Source: Lepraria neglecta
Taxonomy: Eukaryota > Ascomycota > Lecanoromycetes > Lecanorales > Stereocaulaceae
Reading direction: 5' to 3'
Assembly (NCBI GenBank): GCA_033220425.1
Contig: CM065648.1
Location: 1-64,000 of the forward strand
Length of the DNA stretch: 64,000 nucleotides
The translations under genes were made by a program, and so were the position numbers. Under the pieces are notes generated by a model. The model ran no database searches, was not told the DNA's origin, and was given only the letters and a program-made list of their open reading frames with translations. This document shows positions 32,086 to 42,543 of this stretch, one piece after another (positions within the stretch are counted from its first letter, which is position 1; each line of letters starts with the position of its first letter).

Positions 32086-33442
32086 ATGCCATCGAACTAC
32101 CAGAATAGAAAGACTCATCTCCATGATTTGCCGCAAGAATTGCTCATCTCGATTTTCAAGGCCCAGACTAGCATAACCGGTAGGTCACATCACTCCGTAT
32201 ACCAGTCCGATTAGATCTACAAACGGGTTTCAAAGTAGGCTCACAGCTTCTGCGCTATCTTTGGATTCTTTAAAGTTCAAGAGCCTTATAAAGACCGAAT
32301 ACTAATCTAAAAATCCTTGGTAGACGCCGTACACTTCGCTGCAACTTGCCACTTCCTCCACAATCTATACGAATCGGAACACGCGATTGCTGCTACAGTG
32401 CTGCAGCACGAGATACCTTACTACGAGGTACGGATCTCTTGAAAGTCCCTTCCCATGTCCCCAGGCATTCTTGGCACGGCAAAAGCCAGAAGGCAACAGA
32501 GTCCATGCTGGAATCCTGTCAAGCCCTCGCAGCCCCTCCAAGCAGCAACTGCGCATGTATGTACTTCTTAGCTGAACCTCGCTCGAAAAAAAAAACAGGA
32601 AGCACTAGAACTAGCCAAAGCCCAAGTCCCGAACCCCCAAACATGGCAATCGGATACTCTGACAAAGCAGATCTATTTCAATGCCAAGGACGCCGCTCGC
32701 ATCCTCGGACTCGCAAGTTCATACTTCCTTCGAAGGTCCCCTGCCAATACAACATCTTGTCCGATACATGGTGACAGCGGCGGCTTCCCAGATCTGCGTT
32801 CAATCCTGCCACATGAATGCGCTCGCATCCTTCACAGCTGGTATACTCTCAAGCTGTATCTGGAGTCCTTATCGGCCTCTTTCGATCAGGAGTGGCGTCA
32901 AGTCCTGCATCAGCAACTGCAGAAGATCGGTACCTTGCAGGCTTATGTGCTCTGGTCCATGGCGGTGTATATCTGCGAGGAGATGGATGATGACGTCCAG
33001 GAGGTAAACGTATTCCTTCTGAACCCTTGACTTTCATCGTGTCACGTCACCCCTGTATTCGCGTTTTCTTAAATACTATATGGCTTGTAGGCCAGCTAGC
33101 CAGCCCCTAGTCATCGGAAACAATCGGTTTCAATTCGACATCTTGTCTACCTAGTCATCGCTTTGAGAAAAAAAGCAAAAGCTTATTATCGAGATCTTAC
33201 AACAGGAGCTTGGTATCTCAGATCCCGACCCACCTAAAGATATGATTGGTGTCTACGCTAACATCGAAACCCCGGACTGGGCACGGACAAGAGCGGCTGT
33301 GACAAATATCTACGTAACTAAGAGAAATTTTGGTCATGATGATTTTGAAGAGAAATTGAATGGGCCTTGCGACTTATGTCCTTTACCGGGTGTAGTAGTA
33401 TGTAAACCGAGAAAGCAAGGAAAAGAATTATGGGACTTATAG
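32086..33442 (+). CDS. F-box protein, four-exon model
   Basis: Exon 1 (32086-32179) encodes an N-terminal F-box (LHDLPQELLISIFKAQ). Intron 1 (32180-32323, GTAGGT..TTGGTAG, CTAAT branch site) joins in frame to exon 2 (32324-32427: DAVHFAATCHFLHNLY, second half of the F-box). Intron 2 (32428-32598, GTACGG..AAACAG, GCTGAAC branch) gives IPYYE|EALELAKAQ. Exon 3 (32599-33003) continues to EEMDDDVQE before a GTAAAC donor at 33004. A last exon (about 33182-33442; YANIETPDWARTRAAVTNIY, GPCDLC) fits the same family, but its acceptor is a weak AAG. If intron 3 is not used, a TGA at 33028 ends the protein. F-box proteins present substrates to SCF ubiquitin ligases; the target is unknown. Total about 287 residues. 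Little RIP. A solo LTR lies in the promoter. Confidence 0.75.
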
Positions 33443-33631
33443 CGAAATTGAGGATGTTTATTTATCAACTCCCATCTTTCTATAGTTTCTGTGAAGTTCC
33501 AGTACCCTAAGCCATGAATTCCCGGCCAAGTGGGCAATCGTACCTCTGTGCTTCACTAAAATCACGCCAAGCGTACCCAACCATTATAAGAGTTATCAGC
33601 GCTGGCGAGACACTACTCGGGCAGTGGACTC

Positions 33632-36473
33632 CTACCCGTTCCCACCACAACCACCCCCAAATCCTCCACTACTCGCCACCGCTCTGCCTACACAGCGTCT
33701 TGTCCCAATCGGCAGCCGCCCATAAGCATGCCATTCAGTCCCATCGCTCGCCGGGGTATCGTAGTAATCGAAACCCCAATGCGTCACGGAACCGCAGCCC
33801 CTCATTTGAGCTAAGACGCCACCAGGGTCCTGTCCGAAGTCGCTGTCGGCCCAGCCACTTCCATACACGTCGAACGACGCCCACAAGAATTTGTACCAGG
33901 ACGTGCAGCTACCGAGGGTTTTATCGGGGGGAGGCGCGCGGTTGGCGTTGGGCGTGATGGTGTAGGAGACGCCGTTGTTATCCTTCATGTTGCCCCCATG
34001 TTTCCAATTCATGGGGTTGACGCCGTTCACGGGCACATCGCACCCGTTCATGATCGTGCTCATGTAGAAGTTACATTCATCGGCGAAAATTTGAAAGTTG
34101 CGTGGGCCTGTGGGCCAGGTCGTGCTTAGGGTCATATGGTTGGGGGTGTTAGGATTGTAGTCCTTGGAGAAGGTTGAGCCGGAGTTCGCAATGCCGTTGG
34201 GTTGAGCGGCGGACGCGGTGCAGAAGTCTTGGATGTTGCTCGCGAGCGTCGATTGCGTTACGTAGTTGTCGTTGTCCAAGCCGTTACATTGATGCGCTGA
34301 TGCCTGGCCGCCATCCCATTCCCGCCTTACTACCAAAGGGTCAACACTGAGGGTCGCGTTCGCGGCATAGCCAATAGATCCCCCGTGTTTCGTGAGCCCG
34401 GTTGTATCACAGCCGTCAGTTACTGTGTCAAACCAGGAGTTACACTGATTCTCGCCGATAGAAATATCGTCCATCCAAGCAATGGAGAGACTCAAGTAGT
34501 CGAGACTGTTGGGGTTAAAAGTTGCTGAGGTGGTTTTACCTGTGGAACCTGCCACATTCATGAAACCTGCGCAGAAAGACGCTGCCGCAGAGAAAATAGC
34601 GTCTCTAGCCGCCCAAGTATCCGAGGAAGTGCCGTTGCAGGCGGGGCTTGGAGGCAGGGGACAGCTGCCGCCAATGTCAGTAAGATTTTGGGGTGCAAAA
34701 GTCTGCCCTATAGATTTCGCATTTCGGGCAGCCATTGTATACATTATCAGGTTGGCGATCATCGCGTGTCCACCCTGCTGAGGATGGAAAACTCGAGAAA
34801 CGGAGTCTGGAACAAAGTAGCTCGCTATGACGGAGTATTCGTGGGTTTGGATGCGCGAAAATTCATCATGAGAGCCATTCTGGAGAAAGGTACCGCCGGT
34901 CGCACTGGCAGTCCCTGTTGGAAATATTCTGTTGGAGGCACCCGACGAGTAAACCCTAGAAATAGCAGCACTGGAGGGAGATACTCCCGATGCATGAGTA
35001 CTAGATGAATAGACGCCCGAGCCAGAAAGCCCAGAGGACCCTGCTGAACGAAATGAGGACTGATAAGGATAGAGCGGCGAGGTTGTTTGTGATGGGCTCT
35101 TGGATGCAGACTGTTTGCTCGAGGATCTGAGTATGTTTGCGAAGCCGGTAGATTTGACAGTACCCAAGAGACAGCCGGACGCGGAGCCAGTGGCACAAGC
35201 TATGCTAGAGCTGTTCCCACTCCACAAGCTGCTTACGTCTCGTTGATTATGGAAGTGAGCGCGTGGATAGAGATGTGGACTCAGCTCGTCGCGCTTATGA
35301 GCACCAAGTCTGTCCATTGGTACAGGAGCTCGCTTCCTGGCTTTTGAAGACTTCTCCTCGTTAGCAATTAAAGTGTCGAGATCGGAATTTGCTATATCAT
35401 CGTTGAGCGCTGGGTTTGAGTTCTGCTCTATGGCCTGTTGCATCCAAGAACCAAGCTGGCCGCCGAGGGTGTCTATTGGTGCTACTGTAGATAAGTTTGC
35501 ATCTCGGCGGCGCAGCTCGTCATGGTAAGGGTCATCATTTGGCGGCATAAATGGTGTGTCCTTGGTCTTCATTTCGTAGAAGAATAGATAGTCTCGGTTG
35601 GCACCCTGACCTTTGTCTTCATTGACCCCGGGGAGACAGTATCTGCCTCCAAGATAGCCAACATAGTCATCGTAATCAATGAAGGCGACTTGGTCTCCTG
35701 CACGCTGCACAGCTGCTGATATCTTGCTGTTGACATTGATAACGAGGTCATTCATCTTCTGGCGGTTTGCTTGGGTGAGATATTGCCTTAAGAATAAATT
35801 CAGCCAAATGTGCCAAGAGACGCTGTCACAACTGTTGGTTGTTGCGTCAAAGAATTGGGCATAGCCGGTGTAGTATCTAGGGCGCACTGTGCATCAGCCA
35901 CATCGTGGTCAATCATGAAGGGCTATTCGCCGTTTACATTGTCCCACCTGGCGCGAGCTTGGTCTGAGCTGCACTGATCAAACCGTCAATGCCGGAAGCA
36001 AAGCCGTCGCTATCGATGATAGTCTGAATGTTGTCTAGTGTGGCACTGCAGCTGCTGCTGAAGAGCCCTATGAATGTGAACACGCAGTCATTCAAGGCCT
36101 TGGTTAGCTGGGCATCGTTCCCGCCTGCTGAGATGGTAATCATTTGCTGCCCACCATCCAGGGAAGTTGCTTGGGTAGTGATTGCGGGGATCTTGGCACC
36201 GGAGCAGGCGATATAGGTGAAGTCGATATCGCTCGTGTCCTCCCCAAGCTGCACGTTCACCAGATTGGCATACGATCCATCGTAGCGTGAGCAGCTCCTG
36301 TCGACGACGTTCCCTGCGCCAATACCGGCGGCGTAGGAGTCACCGATGGCAGCCCATTTCTTAATAAAACTCAAGTCGTCTGGATCACTGGATTGACCAA
36401 CGGTCTGGAAAGGAAAGGTACACACGAAGAGAGCGGAGAAGAGGGTGGCAGTGAAAGAGACTGCCGGCGCCAT
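33632..36473 (-). CDS. Secreted SGNH/GDSL-type hydrolase with Ser-rich insert and Cys-rich C-terminal modules
   Basis: Two exons, 36473-35938 and 35876-33632, joined by a 61-nt intron (GTAAAC..CCCTAG) giving PGGT-I-YYTGYAQ; about 926 residues. The ATG at 36473 is chosen because a signal peptide follows directly (MAPAVSFTATLFSALFVCTF); upstream in-frame ATGs at 36482 and 36536 would bury it. SGNH blocks: nucleophile serine in AAIGDSYAAG (Ser46), GGND (117-120) and the late block D..SRVFHPQQGGH (536-549) with the likely catalytic His. A Ser/Thr/Gly-rich stretch of about 120 residues (394-515), probably O-glycosylated, separates the block-V segment from the rest. The C-terminus has two similar modules, each with a C..GCD step followed by KHGG. 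Expected role: extracellular ester or polysaccharide-deacetylating hydrolase; substrate not predictable. Intact. Confidence 0.85.
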
Positions 36474-36906
36474 GTGTGGCATGTGGGTGGTCAGGTTCGA
36501 CCAGGGATCATGTAGGACTGAGTCGTAGCCGTGCAAAAACCGGACAGCGAAGCCATGAGGACAAAGCCTGCATTATATGCTCTAGCACTTGTAGAGACTG
36601 AGCTGAGTACCTGCCGGACTCATCACCGAGGACACTGCCCGCCGCGCAAATTGGGCGCCTTGCCTTGACCAGCGGGGAGGCACGCGCGCGCCGTAAGCTG
36701 CACTGCGGAAGGACGGAGAGGTAACCCGTATCCTGCTCCTTCGTTTCGCGTCGCTCAAACCTTGAAACACATACCATAATTAGATATGATATCCAATCAG
36801 ATCGCAAGGATCTCGGTCTTACTCGGCTGTGCCACTCACGAGACCATTGTTTCCTTTATTATCCTCTCGTGATGCGGCGCTTAGCATCTGACTTCAGCTA
36901 TCTGAC
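36474..36906. promoter_or_regulatory. Upstream region of the SGNH-hydrolase gene
   Basis: No gene seen. Short frames on both strands have no recognisable content. The base composition is balanced (not RIP-mutated), as expected for a promoter shared with the divergent gene at 37712. No TATA box or operator can be assigned with confidence. Confidence 0.4.
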
Positions 36907-37222
36907 GGGAGAGGCTTCGGTGCGCACCCCTCTAGCGGTGCGCACGCTTTTTCACAAAAACCAGGAGTCACACCTATTTCGACTCTCTTCAAACTACGTT
37001 TTACACCCCAATACTGCAGATTTTCGGGCTGAAAAAGATAGTATGATTACGTCCAGCGCACCGGAAGAGCGTAGAGAGCGTGTGTGTACAGGAGGGGTCC
37101 CCCGAAGGGAGGGAGGGATCCTGTTCACGAGTGACGCGCTCTGAGATACACGGGCAGCCCCGATTACTAAGGATATCGCCCAATCACAAATATTTTGAGG
37201 GGTGCGCACCGAAGCCTCTCCC
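36907..37222. mobile_element. MITE with perfect 26-bp terminal inverted repeats
   Basis: GGGAGAGGCTTCGGTGCGCA.. at 36907-36932 is the exact reverse complement of 37197-37222. The element is 316 bp and encodes nothing convincing; two short frames inside it are not conserved in type. A further GGTGCGCAC copy occurs just inside the left end. No target duplication is evident (flanks TATCTGAC and ATATACAT), so the superfamily is open. It sits in the intergenic region between two divergent secreted-protein genes. Confidence 0.8.
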
Positions 37223-37711
37223 ATATACATTAGACGAGGGGGGCGCAGCGCTCCTTGCTGTCCCGCATTTTGCTATTTGCAGTATCGCCATGTTGGTTCG
37301 AATGCCTGTCATAGATGCAGCGTGGAGGCAAGACCTTCTTTGGCGACAAACGAAATTAGAGTGCTGGGGAGCTAGAGTCTCGTAACTGTACCTCGCCCTG
37401 GCCGTGTATTGCGCCATGATATCTCCGACGTGTCCCCTCGAGTCTGTCTGATTCCGAAGCATACACTGTCTCTATAAGAAGTCTACCTATTTATTTTTGT
37501 CCCTTTTCAAGCCTCACACCCATCTTCTTCTGGGCTCTACTGGTCGGTGGCCACCTCCAGCCCATTTTCCTTTCCCTGAAGACTGTCTTTACTTCCATGC
37601 TCTGGGATCCCGTAAAGCCGTACACACTCTTTGTAAACCTAGACAGGCGAAGCTCACAGGAATAAACGACGTCTCAATCTACCTTTCAGACAAAGTGCAC
37701 TTTGGTTCAGC
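37223..37711 (+). promoter_or_regulatory. Upstream region of the secreted-protein gene
   Basis: No gene seen. Pyrimidine-rich stretches (CTTTTCAAGCCTCACACCC; TTTCCTTTCCCTGAAG) precede the ATG at 37712, as is common in filamentous-fungal promoters. TCTATAAGAAG at 37471-37481 could act as a TATA-like element; this is a guess from sequence alone. Confidence 0.35.
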
Positions 37712-38943
37712 ATGCATCTCCAGCACTTCTTTTCCTCCACGGATCGAGAAGTCCCTCGAGTGTCTCCTTCTGGTCCCTTTGCTCAGCTACTCCTTCTCTT
37801 GAGTTTTGTGGCTCATGCATTTGCTATAAATCCTGGTCAGTTGGGCTTGCAACTCAACACCGGCCTGGCTCAAACGGGAAAATTCGTCTACAATTCAATT
37901 GCCCAATTCGAGGACGATATTCTTGCAACCTGGTGAGTCTTGCCCTTTGAAGTCACAAGCCAAGTGCTGTTCCCTATTTGAAACAATCCATGCGCGGGCG
38001 AGCAGATATCTTCTAAAAGTCACCATAAGACTGTGAAGCTTTTGTTGATGTCATGAGCCACCGTGTCACTCTTAGCATTACAAAGACCTACTACACACGC
38101 TCAATAGCACTTAAAGAGAGCTTAATGACGGCGGTCGCAGGACTAAAGAACAGATCGTACATATTGCGGAACAGGGCTACCTAGACCTACTCGCCGCGTT
38201 CGATGGTGACCAGAACAAGTTTCCTATAATGAAAAAGCAAGGTGCTGTGAGCGTTATTGTCACGGGCCATAGCGTTTACATTTCTTCTTCACTGACTGGT
38301 ATGCCGCTTTTCCTAAGAACCACTTTCCTTCGACTAGAATCATCAGAGTGGTCTCTCACGCCTAGACCCACACATTCTTAGCCCCCTTGGTAAGACCCAG
38401 ACTAACTAACACCCTTCTATAGGCGGGTCATCTTTTCTCTACATCCCCAACATTGCCAATTCACGGGTCAATTACGTACCAGGCAATGTGAAACAAAGCA
38501 ACGACGCGGGGATTCTAGAGTGGGCTCTCATGGCCTGTCAAGTACGCTCCACGGCTGGCGCGGGCCATCGCTTGGGCGGCAACTGCGGCGAACCCATGGC
38601 TGCAATGTCATTTGTGCGAACGAACCCGACCGGGGTGCTGGACGGTGCAAAGGTCGTCACGTGGGGGAAGTACAGGGATCCGGTCAGCAAAGCTTGGACA
38701 ACGGGGGTGATGGATCCTTGTATGAGTGGGGCGTCACTCGACTACACGGACGTCTGGGGATGTGCGCAGCTGACTGGTTTGTCTTCCCCTGAATAGGCAT
38801 GTCTTGCGAGAGGTCTCCATGACTAACTTAGTGTGACTCTAGGGCCGAATGGGCTGGGTATGATTGTGATAGGGGCGGGGACGGCGTCTGTGGACACGGT
38901 GCTGAATCACAACCCGACCATCAGTTATCCTTGTTTTACTTGA
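37712..38943 (+). CDS. Small secreted protein with deaminase-like C/E pattern
   Basis: Exon 1 (37712-37932) encodes a signal peptide (QLLLLLSFVAHAFA) and the mature start INPGQLGLQ. Exon 2 (to 38298) gives LNDGGRRTKEQIVHIAEQG and VIVTGHSVYISSS. Exon 3 (38423-38776) and exon 4 (38843-38943, TGA) follow across introns 38299-38422 and 38777-38842, both GT-AG with CTAAC branch sites. The core has GGNCGEPMA and, downstream, MDPCM...VWGC. A C-G-E-P step followed by P-C..C resembles the zinc-binding pattern of deaminase-fold enzymes (the YwqJ-like group is a candidate), but this is only a pattern match. The first splice is odd: with the GTGAGT donor at 37933, the acceptors I can see (38108, 38117) give a stop at or near the junction, so the exon 2 start is unresolved and the gene may be damaged there. 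Not visibly RIP-mutated. Confidence 0.6.
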
Positions 38944-39852
38944 CGGTTCCATCAGCTTTAGTTTTTCTACGACTGGCATTTCAAGTCGATTTAGCGGCAT
39001 GTGTGACGGCGTTATGGTAAGGATTCCCACTGGTCCTGGCTAGGACTGCCGTTGGGATATTGTAATTCATTGCATATGTGATGGGACGAAGCGCACGAAG
39101 CCGTTCGAAAAGATTCATATTACGCTAATACAAAGCATCCCTCTTTTGCTATGCACTTCACCCCCTTAGTCTTGATCACGGTCCACTTAGAGATTGCGGA
39201 CCGTTCATCTGCTTTAGAGCTTAGTATAAAACATATAATTTCTACGATAACCTTAGATCGCACCAGTGATTGCAACTGCGCGATCTCGTTATCGACTAAC
39301 CTCACCTAAATAATCTAGGTTCGTTCATTAGCCTCTTTATGAAGATTAGTAGAATGAGCTTTGCCGAGGTGGCGCCGACCCTGCCTATATACCAAAATCA
39401 CCTCAATTTTGCCATATATAAAGGTGAGGCTATATATATCCCGGTGACTCGAATTTCGGGTGGAGCTGACACCTTGCAGATCTATGACCATGCTTCTAAG
39501 CTCTGCGCTACGGGCTAAGGTCGTCTGTCTCCTGCTGCTATAATAGGAGCCTAAAGCTATAGCTGAGGAGCCCCATTATCACTTTACCACAGTATATCGT
39601 ATCTAATCGAACCTCTTCATATACGGCTCGGTATAGACACCACGTCACCGTTCTAAAGGTTACGCTCGTATAGTCCACGCTGCGGCCGAGAAGGGCTTAA
39701 CCCACATCGCGCTTTCCCAAAAGTTGCTGGGAAATCCCGAGTTGCCGAGCGCGCCGGTAGGGCTGATAGTTACGTTCAGCGGAATCAGCAACTCAATGTT
39801 GCTGACAGCATCAAATCAGCTCGATCTGTAACTCAATACTGCTGATTTAACG
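38944..39852. other. Intergenic, start of the next RIP block
   Basis: No convincing gene. A minus-strand frame at 39305-39120 (61 codons, containing KADERSAISKWTVIKTKG) might be a repeat-derived scrap. TpA content rises from about 39500. At 39770-39850 short complementary stretches (CAGCAACTCAATGTTGCTGA; CTCAATACTGCTGATT) form imperfect hairpins leading into the tandem repeat. Confidence 0.35.
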
Positions 39853-40000
39853 ATGTTAGGTTAGTCAGTAATTAGATATTACTGTTAGTATAATATATAA
39901 CCAATCAGCAATTAGATATTACTGTCAGTGTAATATCTAACCAATTAGTAATTAGATGTTACTGTCAGTGTAATGTCTAATCAATTAGTATATCTATTAT
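39853..40000. repeat. 40-bp tandem repeat, each unit a hairpin
   Basis: Three to four units, period 40 bp (for example CCAATCAGCAATTAGATATT at 39901). Each unit is nearly self-complementary: TTAGATATTAC and GTAATATCTAA (11 bp) flank TGTCAGT. It could be the subterminal repeat of the Plavaka/CACTA-type element whose transposase reads toward it. Confidence 0.75.
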
Positions 40001-41191
40001 GCGTTCAGCCAGCTATTAGCTCAATCAATAATATAACGCTGCTAATATATAGCTGCCAGTTTTCTTTTATTATGATTGATTACTTCTTATATAGTCTATA
40101 TATTTCTACCAATTAGTGGCTATATATCTTCTATACAAGATATAAATAGGTAGTCGAATCTAAATAAAGTCTTCTATATATATAATCCGTTTAAAATATA
40201 GCTACTACCGATATCTCCTTTAGTATATAAAAGCTCGTTATTAGTAATATTAATATAAGTTTAACTCGCGCTTATACTAATCCTTCTTCAACTTCTTTAC
40301 AGGTTATTTAACTACGCTTTCCTCGATTCTATAACGATCTATTATCCGCTAATCCGACTATATCTTCTACTCCTTATAATTCGAGTAAATAACCGAGATA
40401 GAGAGTTATAACGCCTAGTTACCGAACTATCAGCGGTACCTGGCAAAACTCTAGTAGATTAGGGGCGCATATATTTCGCCCTTTTTTGCCCTTGTCCGAT
40501 TAGTGTCCGACTCGGGTTTTATACTGTCCGAGTAGTATCTAACTCAGGTTTTATACTGTCCGAGTAGTATCTAACTCGGGTTTACCCTATCTAAGTCGGA
40601 TGAATATTTGGCTAGACGTTTCTTAATATTTCTTCTCGTAGTTTACAGTCTCATCGCTATTATTTCAGTAAAGTATTACTATAGATACTTAATATCCGAC
40701 GAATTTACTCCCTGTCTTCCCCGATAGACTTTATATACGATACCGCGAGCTTAATAACCTCCCTACTCCTTAGCTTACCGAAGTACCCGAATATTAGTAA
40801 TATATAAGGGCCGTAGACTCGATACTAAAGTAAGTAAATATTATACACGCAAGATACTATATAGCCTACTAACATGATATAGCTATAATTAAATATACCG
40901 AAGAGAGGATTAATACCGCTACGGTAATTGAAACTATAGGTTAGTTCTTTATATTAGAGGTTTTCCTTAAGACTAAAGCCTTGACTTTAGACGTAGTAAG
41001 GGCGGTTAGTAGTAGCGTCTCTTCCGCTCTATCGACCTAGATATATTTATAGTATTATCTCTCTTCCTTTTAAGGGTTTTTACTTAGGTTTATAGCGTTA
41101 CCTAAGAAGGATTTAGTAGGAATTTAGCGTGGATTCGTCGCGCTGCCTTAGAATTGTTTATTAGGAATTTAGGGTAATATATTATAGTATA
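40001..41191 (-). other. RIP-degraded DNA between hairpin repeats and Helitron B, probably the 3' part of the Plavaka element
   Basis: TA-rich, with no open frame of note. Minus-strand translation keeps only short stretches (ARGIVYKVYRGRQGVN near 40720; SDIKYL). Position, strand and degree of decay fit a continuation of the transposon to the right of the Helitron, but I could not match it to a known domain. Confidence 0.35.
40504..40590. repeat. 32-bp tandem repeat with CCGACTCGG-type motif
   Basis: GTCCGAGTAGTATCTAACTC repeats at 40526 and 40558, with a related GTCCGACTCGGGTTTTATACT at 40505. The core near-palindrome TCCGA(C/G)TCGG recurs across 48 kb-58 kb. Confidence 0.7.
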
Positions 41192-42543
41192 CAAGTAAGT
41201 GCCCGTAATCTTCACAGAAGATTACCGTAAAACGGATATATCTCGCTTACTTTATATTCTATTTAGAAAATTTAAGCGAAATTAGAAAGTAATCTATCTA
41301 TAGTATTGAATTATAAGCTTATCTATAACTTTATATAATAGTAACGGTTTTGGTATATATAAGAGCTGGCTATTTAGATAGCTCTAGGATGCAGAAATAA
41401 TCTTTGAAGCTTTATATGGTTTGGATGGTTCCAGGATACTTTTCGCCCCCGGAAGCCATTGGAATGCCCCCGGAACGAATAGGCAGCATACCGCCATATC
41501 GCCATATGCGAATGAGCAATCCGGTGCCATATCTCCATGTGCGAATAGGCAATCTACCGCCATATCGCCATGTGCGAATAGAGCAATCCGGTGCCATATC
41601 TCCATGTGCGAACAGCCAACCTGCCGCCATATCGCCATGTGCGAATAGGCAATCCGGTGCCATATCGCCAACTGTGCGAATAGGTAATCTACCGCCATAT
41701 CGCCATGTGCGAATAGGCAATCCGGTGCCATATTTCCATGTGCGAACAGGCAACCCAGCGCCATATCGCCATGTGCAGAATAGGTAATCCAGCGCCATAT
41801 CGCCATGTGCGAATAGGCAATCCGTCGCCATATCGCCATGTGCGAATATTGCTTATAAGTTTTGCGCAAATAGACCGATTTTGAAAATTTCGACGGTATT
41901 GGAAAGCGCATGCTTGGTTCCAAAACTGAAAAGATTATCTCGATATCATATAACATATGTGGCGCGGGGCATTACTGCGAAGAAGTTGCGGTGCGTATTC
42001 AACTTTTGATGTTCCAGGGTCCGGAGGCGCCAAGCTTAATGCTTGGTATTTACTACTGAGCTCGCACTGCCTGTAAAACATAGTAAAAACGTTTCTTTTG
42101 CTTATAACTATTGCGTAAGTAGACTGATTTTGAAAATTTTGACGGTGTTAGAAAGCGCATGCTTGGTTCCAAAACTTATGAAATCATCTTGATATTATAT
42201 AATGTATGTGGCGCGGGGAAGTCCTGCGAAGAAGTTACGGTGCGCAAGCAAAACATAGCGAAAACGCTTCTTTTACTCATAACTATTGCGTAAATAGGCC
42301 GATTCTAAAAATTCTTGATATGCAAGCAAGCTAATGATTAACTCCAAAACATATGAAATCATCTCGATATTATATAGCGTATATAGCGCGGGGTATTACT
42401 GCGAAGAAGTGCGCAGCGGATTCAACTTTTAGTGGTTGAAGGCGCTAGCTAAGAGAGGAAATGCAGCTCTAAAGAGATGTTCTAATTGGCTGCAAGTACG
42501 GAATTGCTCCGAATGTCGCGATAATCTATTATTAGAAGAAAGA
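41192..42543 (-). mobile_element. Non-autonomous Helitron, copy B
   Basis: 1,352 bp, same family as copy A in opposite orientation. On the minus strand it starts TCTTTCTTCTAATAATAG after an A (42544) and ends CACTTACTTG before a T (41191), again an A/T target. The 9-bp hairpin is at 41205-41225. The 33-bp minisatellite (41475-41850) has about 11-12 units versus about 19 in copy A. It lies within or at the edge of the Plavaka-derived region. Confidence 0.82.

Noticed and set aside
32346-32774. 142-codon plus-strand frame across F-box intron 2 and exon 3
   Set aside because: Out of frame with the F-box coding sequence; splicing at 32428/32598 gives the family-like protein instead.
34509-35196. 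Plus- and minus-strand frames of 90-123 codons within the SGNH-hydrolase gene
   Set aside because: Shadows of the 751-codon exon; no own start signals or motifs.
41384-41956. 190-codon and 139-codon frames in the second Helitron copy
   Set aside because: Same minisatellite artefact, in the reverse orientation.
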